Below the pieces are notes generated by a model. That model saw nothing but the letters and a program-made list of their open reading frames with translations, did no database searches and had not been told where the DNA came from. 64,000 nucleotides of DNA from Arthrobacter rhombi (GTDB taxonomy: Bacteria > Actinomycetota > Actinomycetes > Actinomycetales > Micrococcaceae), in the NCBI RefSeq assembly GCF_900163545.1, contig NZ_FUHW01000007.1, positions 23,235 to 87,234 of the forward strand, in the 5' to 3' direction. Each line of letters starts with the position of its first letter. Position 1 is the stretch's first letter. A program made the position numbers and the translations under genes. Of the stretch, positions 1-8,855 are shown in pieces.

Positions 1-468
1 CAGTTCTTCCGCACCGTCCCGCCGCTGGCCATCATCCCGTTGGCGATCGTCCTGATGGGCATCGGCGAGACACCGAAGATTTTCGTGATCTTTCTGGCCT
101 CGTTCCTTACCTGCGTGGTCTCGACGTTCCAGGGGGTCGTGACCGTTGAAAAGACGCTGATCAACGCGGCCCGGGTTCTGGGAGCTTCCAGCTTCGTCGT
201 GTTCCGACGAGTCGTGGTGCCGGCGTCGAGCCCGTTCATCCTCGTCGGCATGCGCGTGGGTTTGGGTGCTTCATGGGCCACCGTGGTGGCCGCCGAGCTC
301 ATCGCCGCACCCAGTGGATTGGGCTTCCGCATGCAACAGGCGCAGCTGTACTACGACCTCCCCACCATCTTCGTGGACCTGATTGCGATCGGTCTGCTGG
401 GGCTGATCATGGACCGCATCCTCCTGCTGCTTGAGGCCCGCCTCACGCGCTGGCAAGAACGACGATAG
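1..468 (+). CDS. ABC transporter permease, sulfonate/taurine type (3' part)
   Basis: This is the 3' part of an inner-membrane permease; the reading frame is open from base 1, so the start lies outside the window. The visible 155 residues are hydrophobic and carry the EAA-type cytoplasmic loop of binding-protein-dependent permeases (AARVLGAS, then the [20 protein letters not shown] region), which contacts the ATPase. The text around [15 protein letters not shown] is typical of the SsuC/TauC/NrtB group. It is followed after about 13 bases by the matching ATPase and then by an NMT1-like lipoprotein, so the three make one importer. The substrate is inferred only by family (small sulfonates, nitrate, pyrimidine precursors); the sulfatase that follows favours a sulfur compound. 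Confidence 0.85.
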   Translation, partial: QFFRTVPPLAIIPLAIVLMGIGETPKIFVIFLASFLTCVVSTFQGVVTVEKTLINAARVLGASSFVVFRRVVVPASSPFILVGMRVGLGASWATVVAAELIAAPSGLGFRMQQAQLYYDLPTIFVDLIAIGLLGLIMDRILLLLEARLTRWQERR

Positions 469-481
469 AGAGAAGACGATC

Positions 482-1282
482 ATGCCTCGTGCGACCACCA
501 AGCCGATGATCCAGTTCGAAAACATCCACCAGGAATTCATGCTCGGCGGAGAGATCTTCACCGCCGTAGAAGACGTGTCACTGGACGTCGCCGACGGGGA
601 GTTCGTCACCGTCGTCGGCCCCTCGGGATGCGGGAAGTCCACCATCCTCAACGCAGCAGCCGGACTGTTGGAACCCACCAGCGGACGGGTCCTCGTCGAC
701 GAAGAGGAGGTCACCGGTCCGAGCCCCCGCACCGGGGTGATCTTCCAGCAATACGCACTGTTTCCCTGGCTGACCGTACGCAAGAACGTCGAGTTCGGTT
801 TGGAACTACAGAAAGTCCCCGCGAAGCAGCGACGCCACACCGTCGACCACTATCTGGAACTGGTGGGGCTCACGGCGTTCGCCGAGGCACTTCCCAAGGA
901 GCTGTCCGGCGGGATGAAGCAACGGTGCGCCATTGCCCGCGCCTATGCGGTCAACCCGGAGATCCTGCTCATGGACGAACCCTTCGGAGCTCTGGACGCC
1001 CTCACCCGCGTGCATATGCAGGAACAACTCCTCGAGACGTGGGGGCGGGAACGGCGCACCGTCCTGTTCGTGACCCACGACGTCGACGAAGCCGTATATC
1101 TGGCCTCGAAGGTCATCGTCATGGCGGCCCGGCCCGGCAGGATCTACAAGGTGGTTGACGTCGGCCTTCCCTACCCGCGGGACAACGACCTGCGCATGAC
1201 CCCCGAATTCTCCGAGCTCCGCTCACAGGTCTGGGACGCGGTCTACAACCAGCCGGACTCCGATACCGAAAACAGCGGATAA
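482..1282 (+). CDS. ABC transporter ATP-binding protein, sulfonate/taurine type
   Basis: ATPase of the importer encoded by the flanking genes, 266 residues, cytoplasmic. Visible motifs are Walker A GPSGCGKST (about residues 46-54), the signature LSGGMKQR (from about 141), Walker B ILLMDEP (161-167) and the following switch histidine in FVTHD. The frame is open upstream to 431, but I choose ATG 482, which follows a GAGAGAAG stretch and gives the family's usual N-terminus; the longer version would overlap the permease gene. It resembles SsuB/TauB/NrtD. The protein is complete with no missing motif. Confidence 0.9.
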   Translation: MPRATTKPMIQFENIHQEFMLGGEIFTAVEDVSLDVADGEFVTVVGPSGCGKSTILNAAAGLLEPTSGRVLVDEEEVTGPSPRTGVIFQQYALFPWLTVRKNVEFGLELQKVPAKQRRHTVDHYLELVGLTAFAEALPKELSGGMKQRCAIARAYAVNPEILLMDEPFGALDALTRVHMQEQLLETWGRERRTVLFVTHDVDEAVYLASKVIVMAARPGRIYKVVDVGLPYPRDNDLRMTPEFSELRSQVWDAVYNQPDSDTENSG

Positions 1283-1345
1283 GGCACCAGCCTCGTTTTC
1301 GTTCCGCACCACCGACATCCACTCAGCACACCTCTGGAGGGCATC

Positions 1346-2365
1346 ATGAACCTGAACAACACCAAACGCCGGGATTTTCTCGCCGGTGGTCTCGGCCTCG
1401 CCACCATCGCCGCGCTGACGGCCTGTGCCGGCTCCGAATCCAGCGGCTCGTCCGGCGGGGCGGAAAAGATGCCCATCAAGGTGGGCTACATCGCCGACTA
1501 TAACGGCGCCGCCCTGCTCGCCCTGGCCAACGAAGAAGGGTATTGGGACCAGGCCGGGCTGAAGCCCGACTTCGTGCCCTTCACCAATGGACCGTTGGCG
1601 ATCCAGGCGCTGGGAACCAATAATGTGGATGTCGCGTACATCGGGTCGGGAGCCCTGTGGCTTCCGGCATCGGGCAAGGCAGAGATCTGGGCGCTGAACA
1701 CCGTGTCCAACGCCGACCGGGTCATCGCCCAGCCGGGGATCTCCTCGATGGAGGACCTGAAGGGCAAGAAGGTCGGTGTCCCCGAGGGGACGTCGGGGGA
1801 TCAGCTGCTGAACCTGGTCCTCAAGAAGGAGGGCCTGAAGCGCGAGGACTTCGACATCGTCACCATGGATCCCTCGACGGCTGTTTCGGCCTTCGCCTCG
1901 GGACAAATCGACGGAGCGGCCCTGTGGTACCCGTTGATCGACAACATCAAGGAGCGCGTCCCGGACGTCGTCGAACTGGCGGCCAATAAGGACTACCTGG
2001 ACGACCTGACCTTCCCCAGCTCCTTCGTTGCGGCAGCGGGCCGGGCGGAGAAGGACAAGGAGCTCGCGCAAAAGTTCATTTCCGTGGTCAAGGCCTCCAA
2101 CGACTTCCGGCAGGAGAACACGGAAAAGAGCCTCTCGGCTTCGGCGAAGTTCCTGAAGGTCGGGGAGGAAACGCTCAAGCCGCAGGTCGACGTCGCGATC
2201 ACCTTCACCAGTGCCGAGCTGGAGGAGAAAACCAAGGACGGAACCATCGGCAAATGGCTCAAGGGCTTGGAGGAGCAGTTCCTCGCCGACGACAAGATCG
2301 ACAAGATCGCCGATCCGAAGACGTTCTACACCGGCGACTTGTACGTCGAAACGAAGAAGGCATAG
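1346..2365 (+). CDS. ABC transporter substrate-binding lipoprotein, NMT1/SsuA-like
   Basis: Extracytoplasmic binding protein, 339 residues. The N-terminus has a twin-arginine-like leader (KRRDFLAGG) running into a lipobox LTAC with Cys about 27, so it is probably a lipid-anchored receptor exported by Tat. The body (KVGYIADYNGAALLALANEEGYW, read in two parts as KVGYIADYNG and ALANEEGYW) is typical of the NMT1/SsuA/TauA family. An AGGG-like site (ctggagggc) precedes the ATG. It is the third gene of the importer operon and is followed after about ten bases by a sulfatase. The ligand cannot be read from sequence. Confidence 0.88.
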   Translation: MNLNNTKRRDFLAGGLGLATIAALTACAGSESSGSSGGAEKMPIKVGYIADYNGAALLALANEEGYWDQAGLKPDFVPFTNGPLAIQALGTNNVDVAYIGSGALWLPASGKAEIWALNTVSNADRVIAQPGISSMEDLKGKKVGVPEGTSGDQLLNLVLKKEGLKREDFDIVTMDPSTAVSAFASGQIDGAALWYPLIDNIKERVPDVVELAANKDYLDDLTFPSSFVAAAGRAEKDKELAQKFISVVKASNDFRQENTEKSLSASAKFLKVGEETLKPQVDVAITFTSAELEEKTKDGTIGKWLKGLEEQFLADDKIDKIADPKTFYTGDLYVETKKA

Positions 2366-2375
2366 GTCAATAGAG

Positions 2376-3887
2376 TTGGAACCGACACAGAAGAAGCGCA
2401 ACATCCTGTTCCTGATGACGGATCAGCAGCGCATCGACACGCTGGGCTGCTACGGGAACAGTTCGGAACACACCCCGCATCTGGATGCGATGGCCGAACG
2501 CGGCACCGTGTTCGAGCGGGCCTACACTCCGACGGCCATCTGCACTCCGGCACGGTCCTCGTTGCTGACGGGGAAGCATCCGTTCGAGCACGGACTGTTG
2601 GCGAACTACGAGTGGAATTCCGGTGCCCGCGAGGAATTGCCCGACGGAACTCCCACGTTCGCCGATGAACTACACCGCCAGGGCTACCGGCTCGGACACG
2701 TCGGCAAATGGCATGTGGGCCGCCATCGCGGACCGGAATACTACGGTTTCGAGGGCAAGCACCTGGCCGGGGCACTGAACACCTTCGACGACCCGGACTA
2801 CGTTCAGTGGCTCGAGGACCACGGGCATCCGGCCTTCAAGATCGTGGAACCTGTCTACACCACGGCCTCCGACGGTTCGCAGGGACACCTGATTGCCGGG
2901 ATCACCGAGCAGCCGACCGAAGCGACCTTCGAGGCCTGGCTGGCCGACCAGACCATCGCCAAGCTGCGGGAATTCGCTGCGGGGACCGGCGCCGAAGGGA
3001 ACGACGACGGGACGCCGTTCTTCCTGTCCTGCCATATTTTCGGTCCTCACCTTCCGTACCTGATCCCACGCCAGTGGTACGACTTGGTGGACCCGAGCGA
3101 TATCGAATTGCCCGGTTCCTTCGCCGAAACCTTCCACGGCAAACCTCAGGTCCAGCAGACCTACGCCGAATACTGGTCCACGGAGTCCTTCAGCACCGAG
3201 GAGTGGAAGAAGCTCACCGCCGTGTACTGGGGCTATGTCGCCATGATCGACCACGAGATCGGCCGCATCCTGGCCGTGGTGGACGAGCTGGGGCTGGCCG
3301 ATGACACCGTCACCATGTTCACCGCCGACCACGGAGAGTTCACCGGGGCCCATCGCCTGAATGACAAGGGCCCGGCCATGTATGAGGACATCTACCGGAT
3401 CCCCGCGATCGTGGCGGAGCCCGGGCAAGAAGGACGGCGCGAGGAGAAGTTCGTCTCGTTGCAGGATTTCACGGCGTCGTTCATCGACATTGCCGGCGGC
3501 AACGCAGAAGGCATCCGCGGCGAATCGCTGATGCCGGCCTGCACCGCACCCCTGGGACAGGAGTGGAGGACCGAAATCGTCTGCGAGTTCCACGGCCACC
3601 ACTTCCCCTACGCCCAGCGGATGATCCGGGACTACCGGTATAAATACATCGCGAATCCGGAGGGGATCGATGAGCTCTACGATCTGGAGGCCGACCCCGA
3701 CGAGCTGAACAACGTCGTGGACGTCCCGGTCTACCGCCCGGTGCTCAAGGACCTGCGCCTGCGCCTGTACCAGGAGCTGATCAGGCGGGGGGACCGTTTC
3801 TACCAGTGGCTGGCCTTTGCCGGGGACATCGATCCCGCCGATCGGCTTCGTCCGGAGACCGCCGTCGAACGCTTCATCGACGCCTAG
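2376..3887 (+). CDS. Sulfatase 1 (family S1, Cys-type)
   Basis: Sulfate-ester hydrolase of the alkaline-phosphatase superfamily, about 503 residues. It has the metal-binding start NILFLMTDQQ, the maturation motif C-T-P-A-R followed by SSLLTG (Cys about 56, to be converted to formylglycine), the GHVGKWH motif and a second metal site TADHGE near the middle. No signal peptide is visible, so it should act in the cytoplasm. I choose TTG 2376, ten bases after the binding-protein stop, because the frame upstream of it lies inside the previous gene; ATG 2415 would cut into the first metal-binding strand. It is the last gene of the importer operon and is followed by a strong terminator. The substrate is unknown; an arylsulfatase/choline-sulfatase-like role or a sulfated sugar are both possible. 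Confidence 0.88.
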   Translation: MEPTQKKRNILFLMTDQQRIDTLGCYGNSSEHTPHLDAMAERGTVFERAYTPTAICTPARSSLLTGKHPFEHGLLANYEWNSGAREELPDGTPTFADELHRQGYRLGHVGKWHVGRHRGPEYYGFEGKHLAGALNTFDDPDYVQWLEDHGHPAFKIVEPVYTTASDGSQGHLIAGITEQPTEATFEAWLADQTIAKLREFAAGTGAEGNDDGTPFFLSCHIFGPHLPYLIPRQWYDLVDPSDIELPGSFAETFHGKPQVQQTYAEYWSTESFSTEEWKKLTAVYWGYVAMIDHEIGRILAVVDELGLADDTVTMFTADHGEFTGAHRLNDKGPAMYEDIYRIPAIVAEPGQEGRREEKFVSLQDFTASFIDIAGGNAEGIRGESLMPACTAPLGQEWRTEIVCEFHGHHFPYAQRMIRDYRYKYIANPEGIDELYDLEADPDELNNVVDVPVYRPVLKDLRLRLYQELIRRGDRFYQWLAFAGDIDPADRLRPETAVERFIDA

Positions 3888-3895
3888 GGTGTGCA

Positions 3896-3938
3896 GAAGG
3901 CCCGGGTTCCTCCCAGCAGGGAAGGAACCCGGGCCTTC
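3896..3938. terminator. Bidirectional terminator between convergent sulfatase genes
   Basis: Perfect 16-bp inverted repeat, arms 3896-3911 and 3923-3938 (left arm GAAGGCCCGGGTTCCT), loop of 11 bases. It lies between two converging operons. The T-tract is poor, as is usual in high-GC actinobacteria. Confidence 0.85.
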
Positions 3939-3950
3939 GCCGTTCCCGGA

Positions 3951-5300
3951 TCAGTAGGGGATCGCGTAGATCCCCGCACGCACTGCAGGGTCCACCCCGG
4001 TGGGCAGCACGAGCTTCTTCAGGAAGGCCGCGTCGCCGGTCTCCAGGCACCAGGCGAGCAGCCGGGCGCGGAAGTCCTCCAATACCTCGTCGAAGGCCGA
4101 TTCGGCGGCCAGATTGCGCATTTCGCCCGGATCCGCGATCAGATCCACGAGCTGTTCGCGGTATTTTCCCCAACTATAGACCGAATACTTATACCGTTCC
4201 CCGATGAAGGCCCGGCCCAAGGTGGAGCCTTTGTCGCCGGTCCCGAAAGCCGTTTCGATCGCGACTCCGTCGTCGCTGGTGCGCGGCTGCGCCAGGACAT
4301 CGTGCCCGGTGGCCCCCGGCGGTGCATTAATGCCGGCCACCCCGCACAGGGTGGGGATCAGATCCACCCCGAGGGAAACGAGCTGCTCGGAGACCTGTGA
4401 AGCGCCGATACCGGGGCCACGCATGAGCAGCGGGATCCTGACGGTCTCTTCCTGCAGGGAGGTCTTCTGGTTCCAGCCGTGGGAGGCGTCACCGTCTCCG
4501 TGGTCGCTGGTGAAGAGCACTACGGTGTCATCGGCCAGTCCGTGCGCCTCCAGCGAGTCCAAGATCGAACCGATCTGTCCATCCGCCCACTCGATGAGTC
4601 GGGCATAGGTGTGTCGATACAGGCGCCAATCATCGGCGGTGAACTCGGAGGTCCCGTAGGACGGCTCGGCCTGAGTGCGTTCGTACGTCAACGCCTGGGG
4701 ACTAGCTGGCGGTGTCGCGAAGTTCGCCGGCAGGGGAGGAGCATCGCGGACGGAAGCCGGCGGGGGGACATCACCATAGGGCAGATGCTGTCCGCGGGCG
4801 TATTCGCAAATGGTGTGGGGGTTATCGAAGGAGGCGAAGAGCAAGAACGGCTTCTCCTGCTGCTGCCGGGTCCCCAACCAGGCGTCGGCGGCCTCGGGAA
4901 GCCCCAGATCACCGAAGGGGTGGACCACGTCGAACCCATCGGCCTCGACGGCACTGGCCCCCGGGGCATGCCATTTGCCGGCGTACGCGCAGTCATAGCC
5001 TGCGGAAGTGAACCAATGCCCCAGGCTTTCGGGGGAGCGGCCCGGGGTCTTCCCGGAGACGCCGGCATTGCCGGAGATGCCCAGTTCGTGGGGGTACCGC
5101 CCGGCGACCAGCGAACTGCGGGCCGGAACGCAGAGCGGAAAGGTGGTGTATGCGCGGTTAAAGCGAAGGCCGGCCCCGGAAAGTGCGTCCAAACAAGGAG
5201 TCTGGACGATTTCGGAGCCGGCACAACCCAGCGCGTGGGCGGCCCACTGGTCGGCCATGATGATCACGATATTCGGCCGGCCGCCAGTGGGGACGTTCAC
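3951..5300 (-). CDS. Sulfatase 2 (family S1, Cys-type)
   Basis: Sulfatase of 449 residues. It begins NIVIIMADQW (metal ligand Asp) and has the formylglycine motif C-V-P-A-R followed by SSLVAG (Cys about 57), AGKWHAPG, and TSDHGDGDASHGW as the second metal site. No signal peptide is seen, so it is predicted cytoplasmic. The GTG start at 5300 shares its G with the TAG stop of the preceding permease gene (TAGTG), a coupled arrangement. It is the last gene of the importer operon 8540-3951, so its substrate is probably what that importer brings in, most simply a sulfated glycosaminoglycan disaccharide. Which sulfate position it removes cannot be told. Confidence 0.9.
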   Translation of the reverse strand: MNVPTGGRPNIVIIMADQWAAHALGCAGSEIVQTPCLDALSGAGLRFNRAYTTFPLCVPARSSLVAGRYPHELGISGNAGVSGKTPGRSPESLGHWFTSAGYDCAYAGKWHAPGASAVEADGFDVVHPFGDLGLPEAADAWLGTRQQQEKPFLLFASFDNPHTICEYARGQHLPYGDVPPPASVRDAPPLPANFATPPASPQALTYERTQAEPSYGTSEFTADDWRLYRHTYARLIEWADGQIGSILDSLEAHGLADDTVVLFTSDHGDGDASHGWNQKTSLQEETVRIPLLMRGPGIGASQVSEQLVSLGVDLIPTLCGVAGINAPPGATGHDVLAQPRTSDDGVAIETAFGTGDKGSTLGRAFIGERYKYSVYSWGKYREQLVDLIADPGEMRNLAAESAFDEVLEDFRARLLAWCLETGDAAFLKKLVLPTGVDPAVRAGIYAIPY

Positions 5301-6208
5301 TACTTGCCCATGCCCAGGGTCAACCCCTCGGTCAGGCGGCGCCCCAGCCAGAGGTAGACCACCAGCATGGGAATGACGACGATCACCAGCCCGGCGAACA
5401 ACCCGCCCCAGTCGGCACCCGAGTAGGTCTGCTGCTGGATGAAGGAAATGAGCGCCACCGGGAGGGTGTAGTTCTCGGTGGACTGCATCAGCGTCAGCGA
5501 CAGCAGGGTTTCATTCCAGTGCGCGATCACCTGCAGGACGAAGGCGGTCAAAATGCCACCCTTGGCCAGTGGGAGGGTGATGCGGAAGAACGTTCCAAAC
5601 GCATTGGAACCGTCCAGGGCCGCAGCTTCCTCCATCTCGATCGGCAGCGACCTGAAGAAGGCCGTGAGCAGGAATACGGTGAACGGCATCGAGATGCCGA
5701 TATACACCAGGTTCAGCCCGAGCAGGCTATCGGTCAGGTACACCTTGTTGAGCATGACGAATAGCGGAATGAGGATCACCTGGGCGGGAATGCCCAGACC
5801 CAGGATGAAGTACAGGCTCAACGCATTGGTCAGCTTGTTCTCGACGCGGCCCAGATAGTAGGCAGCGGGTGCCGCCACCACCACGGCCACCACGGAGGAG
5901 ACCACGGTGGTCATGAAGCTGTTCCACGTGGCCTGGGCGAAATTGCCCACGGTCCAGGCATTCACGTAGTTGGTGAAGTCCATCGAGGCCGGGATGCCCC
6001 ACGGGTCGCTCAGGATTTCCCTGGTGCCACGGAAGGACTGGGCGACCATCCACACCAGCATGAGGATCATGACGGCGACGGCGATCCAGAGGACCGTGAT
6101 CCCCAGACCGCGCAGGAAGGTGCGTTCCCCCGCCATGGCGGGGCTTGCGGCACGATTGCGTTTCCTGCGGATGGGAGTGACGACGGCGACGTCCAGGTTT
6201 TCAGACAT
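5300..6208 (-). CDS. Carbohydrate ABC transporter permease (MalG-like)
   Basis: Second permease of a CUT1-type sugar importer, 302 residues, inner membrane. Six hydrophobic segments are apparent after a basic N-terminal tail, and the EAA loop reads EEAAALDGSNAFGTFFRITLPL in outline (EEAAALDG then LPLAKGG). A strong AGGAGG lies four bases before the ATG. It is separated by eight bases from the upstream permease gene and overlaps the downstream sulfatase by one base, so the four genes are one operon. No ATPase gene is in the unit; members of this family often borrow a shared MsiK-type ATPase encoded elsewhere. Confidence 0.93.
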   Translation of the reverse strand: MSENLDVAVVTPIRRKRNRAASPAMAGERTFLRGLGITVLWIAVAVMILMLVWMVAQSFRGTREILSDPWGIPASMDFTNYVNAWTVGNFAQATWNSFMTTVVSSVVAVVVAAPAAYYLGRVENKLTNALSLYFILGLGIPAQVILIPLFVMLNKVYLTDSLLGLNLVYIGISMPFTVFLLTAFFRSLPIEMEEAAALDGSNAFGTFFRITLPLAKGGILTAFVLQVIAHWNETLLSLTLMQSTENYTLPVALISFIQQQTYSGADWGGLFAGLVIVVIPMLVVYLWLGRRLTEGLTLGMGK

Positions 6209-6216
6209 GCTTCCTC

Positions 6217-7200
6217 CTAGAATTCGACGGCGTCACGGCGCATGGCACGACGCAGGATGATGACGAGGACGGAGATCAGGGCCAGCGAGATGATCGCCGA
6301 GGCGGTCGCCGCACCGTAGGCCGGCGTGGACTGGCCCGAGAACGCGGTGACGTAGGTGTAGACCGCCGTCGTCCAGGTTTGGGTCGGAGGGAGTCCGGCG
6401 CCACTGCTGCCGCCGAACACCCAGATGATCTCGAAGATCTTGATCGATGAAATCGTCCACAACACCGCACACGTCCCGAAGACATCCCAGGTCAGCGGCA
6501 GGATCACGTAGCGCAGCCGCTGGAACGGGGTCGCCCCGGCGAGAGCGCAGTCCTCATAGAAATACGGGGGGATGCGGTCCACTCCGGCCATCAAGATGGT
6601 GGTGAAGTAGCCGGTGGTGGTGGCCACCATGGTCACCATGATCAGCGGGAAGAGGTTGTCCGCGGCGAGCCATTTGGGCGGGTCGGTGACCCCCAGTGGC
6701 TCGAGCAGCTTGTTGACCAGCCCGCCCGGATTGAAGATGAACCCGGCCAGAACGCCAAAGACCAACGCGTTGATCAGGTGGGGGAAGAAGATCACCGAGC
6801 GGGCGATCTTCTTGCCCATCATGTCCCGCAGCACCAGGCTCAGCCCGAAGGCGATCACGAAGATCGCGATGCCGACGACGAAGAGCAGGAGCAGGGTGTT
6901 GCCGAACGACGTGAGGAACAGGTCGTCGCGGAAGACCTGGGAGTAGTTCTTCAGACCCACGAACTTCATGGGCCCCGAACCGGACCACTTATGCAGGCTG
7001 ATCCAGAAGGCGCCGATGGACGGGACGATGAACAGGATGGTGTAGAACAGGAACGCTGGCCCGACGAACGGGATCAGGAGCTTACGCCGCTGCCGGTCGA
7101 TGGAACTGCCGGATTCCTGCTTCTTCTTGCGCCCCCGTGGTGCGCCTCGGGGCTGCTTGGCCGGTTCAGTGCCGACCTCTTGGACTGGGGTCAAGGTCAT
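6217..7200 (-). CDS. Carbohydrate ABC transporter permease (MalF/UgpA-like)
   Basis: First permease of the sugar importer, 327 residues. A cytoplasmic basic N-terminal stretch (about residues 15-40, PRGRKKK) precedes the first membrane segment LIPFVGPAFLFYTILF; the EAA loop reads EDCALAGATPFQRLR. The ATG overlaps the TAA of the binding-protein gene (TAATG) and is preceded by GGAAGGA, which indicates translational coupling. It pairs with the MalG-like gene and the lipoprotein next door. Confidence 0.93.
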   Translation of the reverse strand: MTLTPVQEVGTEPAKQPRGAPRGRKKKQESGSSIDRQRRKLLIPFVGPAFLFYTILFIVPSIGAFWISLHKWSGSGPMKFVGLKNYSQVFRDDLFLTSFGNTLLLLFVVGIAIFVIAFGLSLVLRDMMGKKIARSVIFFPHLINALVFGVLAGFIFNPGGLVNKLLEPLGVTDPPKWLAADNLFPLIMVTMVATTTGYFTTILMAGVDRIPPYFYEDCALAGATPFQRLRYVILPLTWDVFGTCAVLWTISSIKIFEIIWVFGGSSGAGLPPTQTWTTAVYTYVTAFSGQSTPAYGAATASAIISLALISVLVIILRRAMRRDAVEF

Positions 7201-8540
7201 TAGCCATTGTCCTTCCAGTACTGCTTCTGATCCTGCTGCATCTTCTTGACGTACTCTTCAGCGGTGATCTTGCCCAGGAAGAGCTGGTCGGTATTGGGCC
7301 AGAGGATCTTCTCCTGGTAGCCGGGGAAGACCACGCCGTCGAAGGCGAGGTTGATGCTCTCGGTCTCATCGACCGCATCCTTGATGTCCTGCATTTCCGG
7401 GGCGATGGTGGCGTCGGTGCGGATCGGCAAGACCTTGGCCTTGGCGCCGAACTGGTCCTGGTATTTCTTGTCCAGCAGGGTCACTGCGAGCTGTTCGGCA
7501 GCGGCTGCGTGCTCGGCCTTGCGTGGGATCGAGAATCCAACGAAGTCGGCGCGGACGCTGGTCGGGTTGCCGTCAACAGAGGGGAACTGGAAAGAGGCGT
7601 AGTCGAAGCCCTTCGAGGCGTAGGGGGAGGTTTCGGCCGGGATCCACGAACCGTTCAACAGCAGGTCTGCCTTGCCGGTGGCCCATTTCTGCTGCTGGGC
7701 GGGGAACTTGCTGGCGTCGTAACCGCTGATCAGGTAACCGCTCTTGGCGATTTCCTCGACCTTCTTCGCCGAATCCAGGACCTCGGGGGAGGACCAGGCC
7801 TCCCCGGACGTGTCGGCGGCCAGCTTCTTGAAGGAGCCGGGCCCGCCGTGTCGCAGGACCAGGTTGATGATCCATGCCGAGTTGTAACCGCCGATGTCGC
7901 CGTCCGCTGCCAGCGGCGCGGCCTTGCCCTTCTCGAGCTTCTTCAAGGTGGCCATGAAATCGTCCCACGTCTTGGGTGGGTTGGCGGCGATCTCCGGGTG
8001 GTCCTTCTTATTGAACCAGAACGCTTCGGAGCTGAAGTTGTAGGGCAGCATCCAGGGCTGGTCGTTCTCGTCGGAGATGTCTGCGTTCTTGAGGTACTTC
8101 TCCGGAATCAGTTCGGAAACTGTCTTGCCGTCGACATCGGCGTCGTACGTGCTGCCGAGGCCGAGGGCCTGGCCGGTGTCGCCGACCGAGGTCGCCAACT
8201 TGCCGTAGGCCCCGTCCACCAGGTCAGGGACGTTGTTGGTGTTCAGTGCCGGCACCAGCTTCTGCGTGTTGCTGCGACCTTGCCACTGCACGTCCACCTT
8301 GGCGCCGGTGTCCTTCTCGAAGTCCTTGATGGCCGAGGCGATGACCTTCTGCTGGGCTTCGCCTTCCTTCCACATGGACCAGTACGTCAGCGTCTGGCCG
8401 TCGATGGAAGTCGTCATGTCATCTGCCTGTGCTTCGGCGCTCGAGGAGGAGGCGGGGCCGCCGCAACCGGTGACCGAGAAGACCAAAGCCGATCCGAGGA
8501 GGAGGGCCGTGGGGCGAAAATAGCGGGCTGTTTTGCCCAT
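7200..8540 (-). CDS. Extracellular sugar-binding lipoprotein of the ABC importer
   Basis: Solute-binding protein of family 1, about 446 residues. A signal peptide with hydrophobic core ALLLGSALVF ends in lipobox VTGC, so it is a membrane-anchored receptor on the outside. I choose ATG 8540 over GTG 8549: GAAAGG lies eight bases before the ATG but would overlap the GTG. First gene of the operon importer-permease-permease-sulfatase. In context the ligand is most likely an unsaturated, sulfated disaccharide released by the lyases at 17-24 kb; this is inference, since the sequence itself only says carbohydrate-type binding protein. Confidence 0.9.
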   Translation of the reverse strand: MGKTARYFRPTALLLGSALVFSVTGCGGPASSSSAEAQADDMTTSIDGQTLTYWSMWKEGEAQQKVIASAIKDFEKDTGAKVDVQWQGRSNTQKLVPALNTNNVPDLVDGAYGKLATSVGDTGQALGLGSTYDADVDGKTVSELIPEKYLKNADISDENDQPWMLPYNFSSEAFWFNKKDHPEIAANPPKTWDDFMATLKKLEKGKAAPLAADGDIGGYNSAWIINLVLRHGGPGSFKKLAADTSGEAWSSPEVLDSAKKVEEIAKSGYLISGYDASKFPAQQQKWATGKADLLLNGSWIPAETSPYASKGFDYASFQFPSVDGNPTSVRADFVGFSIPRKAEHAAAAEQLAVTLLDKKYQDQFGAKAKVLPIRTDATIAPEMQDIKDAVDETESINLAFDGVVFPGYQEKILWPNTDQLFLGKITAEEYVKKMQQDQKQYWKDNG

Positions 8541-8562
8541 GGCATTCACCTTTCGTGAGGGT

Positions 8563-8583
8563 GAACCGCGGATACTGCGGTTC
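8563..8583 (-). promoter_or_regulatory. Leader hairpin upstream of the sugar-binding protein gene
   Basis: Perfect 7-bp arms GAACCGC (8563-8569) and GCGGTTC (8577-8583) with a 7-base loop, about 22 bases upstream of the chosen ATG. It could be an operator or an mRNA leader structure; which one is not clear. Confidence 0.45.
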
Positions 8584-8618
8584 GGTTGAGACGACTATCA
8601 CAGCGTCAAAAAGAAGGA

Positions 8619-8635
8619 TTCAAGTGGTACTTGAA
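8619..8635. promoter_or_regulatory. Candidate operator TTCAAGT-ggt-ACTTGAA
   Basis: A 17-bp palindrome with perfect 7-bp arms in the intergenic region between the divergent importer and dehydrogenase operons. Its size and symmetry suit a GntR- or LacI-family protein, both of which are encoded nearby. No direct proof of binding. Confidence 0.5.
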
Positions 8636-8709
8636 GAAGTCCTGTGACAAAACATGGTCTTTCATGGTTTTATCCGCATTCCGTCGACCCGTGAAAGCAA
8701 TGCAGATCA

Positions 8710-8725
8710 TAATCGTCGACGATTA
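8710..8725. promoter_or_regulatory. Perfect 16-bp palindrome, candidate operator
   Basis: TAATCGTCGACGATTA reads the same on both strands. It lies 130-146 bases upstream of the TTG at 8856 in the divergent promoter region. The A+T content of 8541-8855 is higher than the flanking genes, as expected for a promoter region; no gene was seen in this 315-base gap. Confidence 0.55.
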
Positions 8726-8734
8726 CGTCTGGAA

Positions 8735-8768
8735 TCATTCTTTATTGGCTTGAATAATCATCTCTTAA
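8735..8768. promoter_or_regulatory. Shared promoter motifs TCATTCTTTATT and AATCATCTCTTAA
   Basis: TCATTCTTTATT (8735-8746) recurs exactly, inverted, at 15583-15594 before sulfatase 4, and the CTTTATTCC-like core recurs at 19443-19453 and 20412-20422 before the two lyase genes. AATCATCTCTTAA (8756-8768) recurs with one change at 15665-15677 before the GntR-type regulator. Repetition before several genes of one pathway suggests a common regulator, but the motif is short. Confidence 0.4.
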
Positions 8769-8855
8769 GGACCGGCCGTGCCGACCCAAGGTCACGACCC
8801 ACGATCAGGACCACGCATCAACCACGGTCCACGACGCATATTAAGAGGTAAGCAA

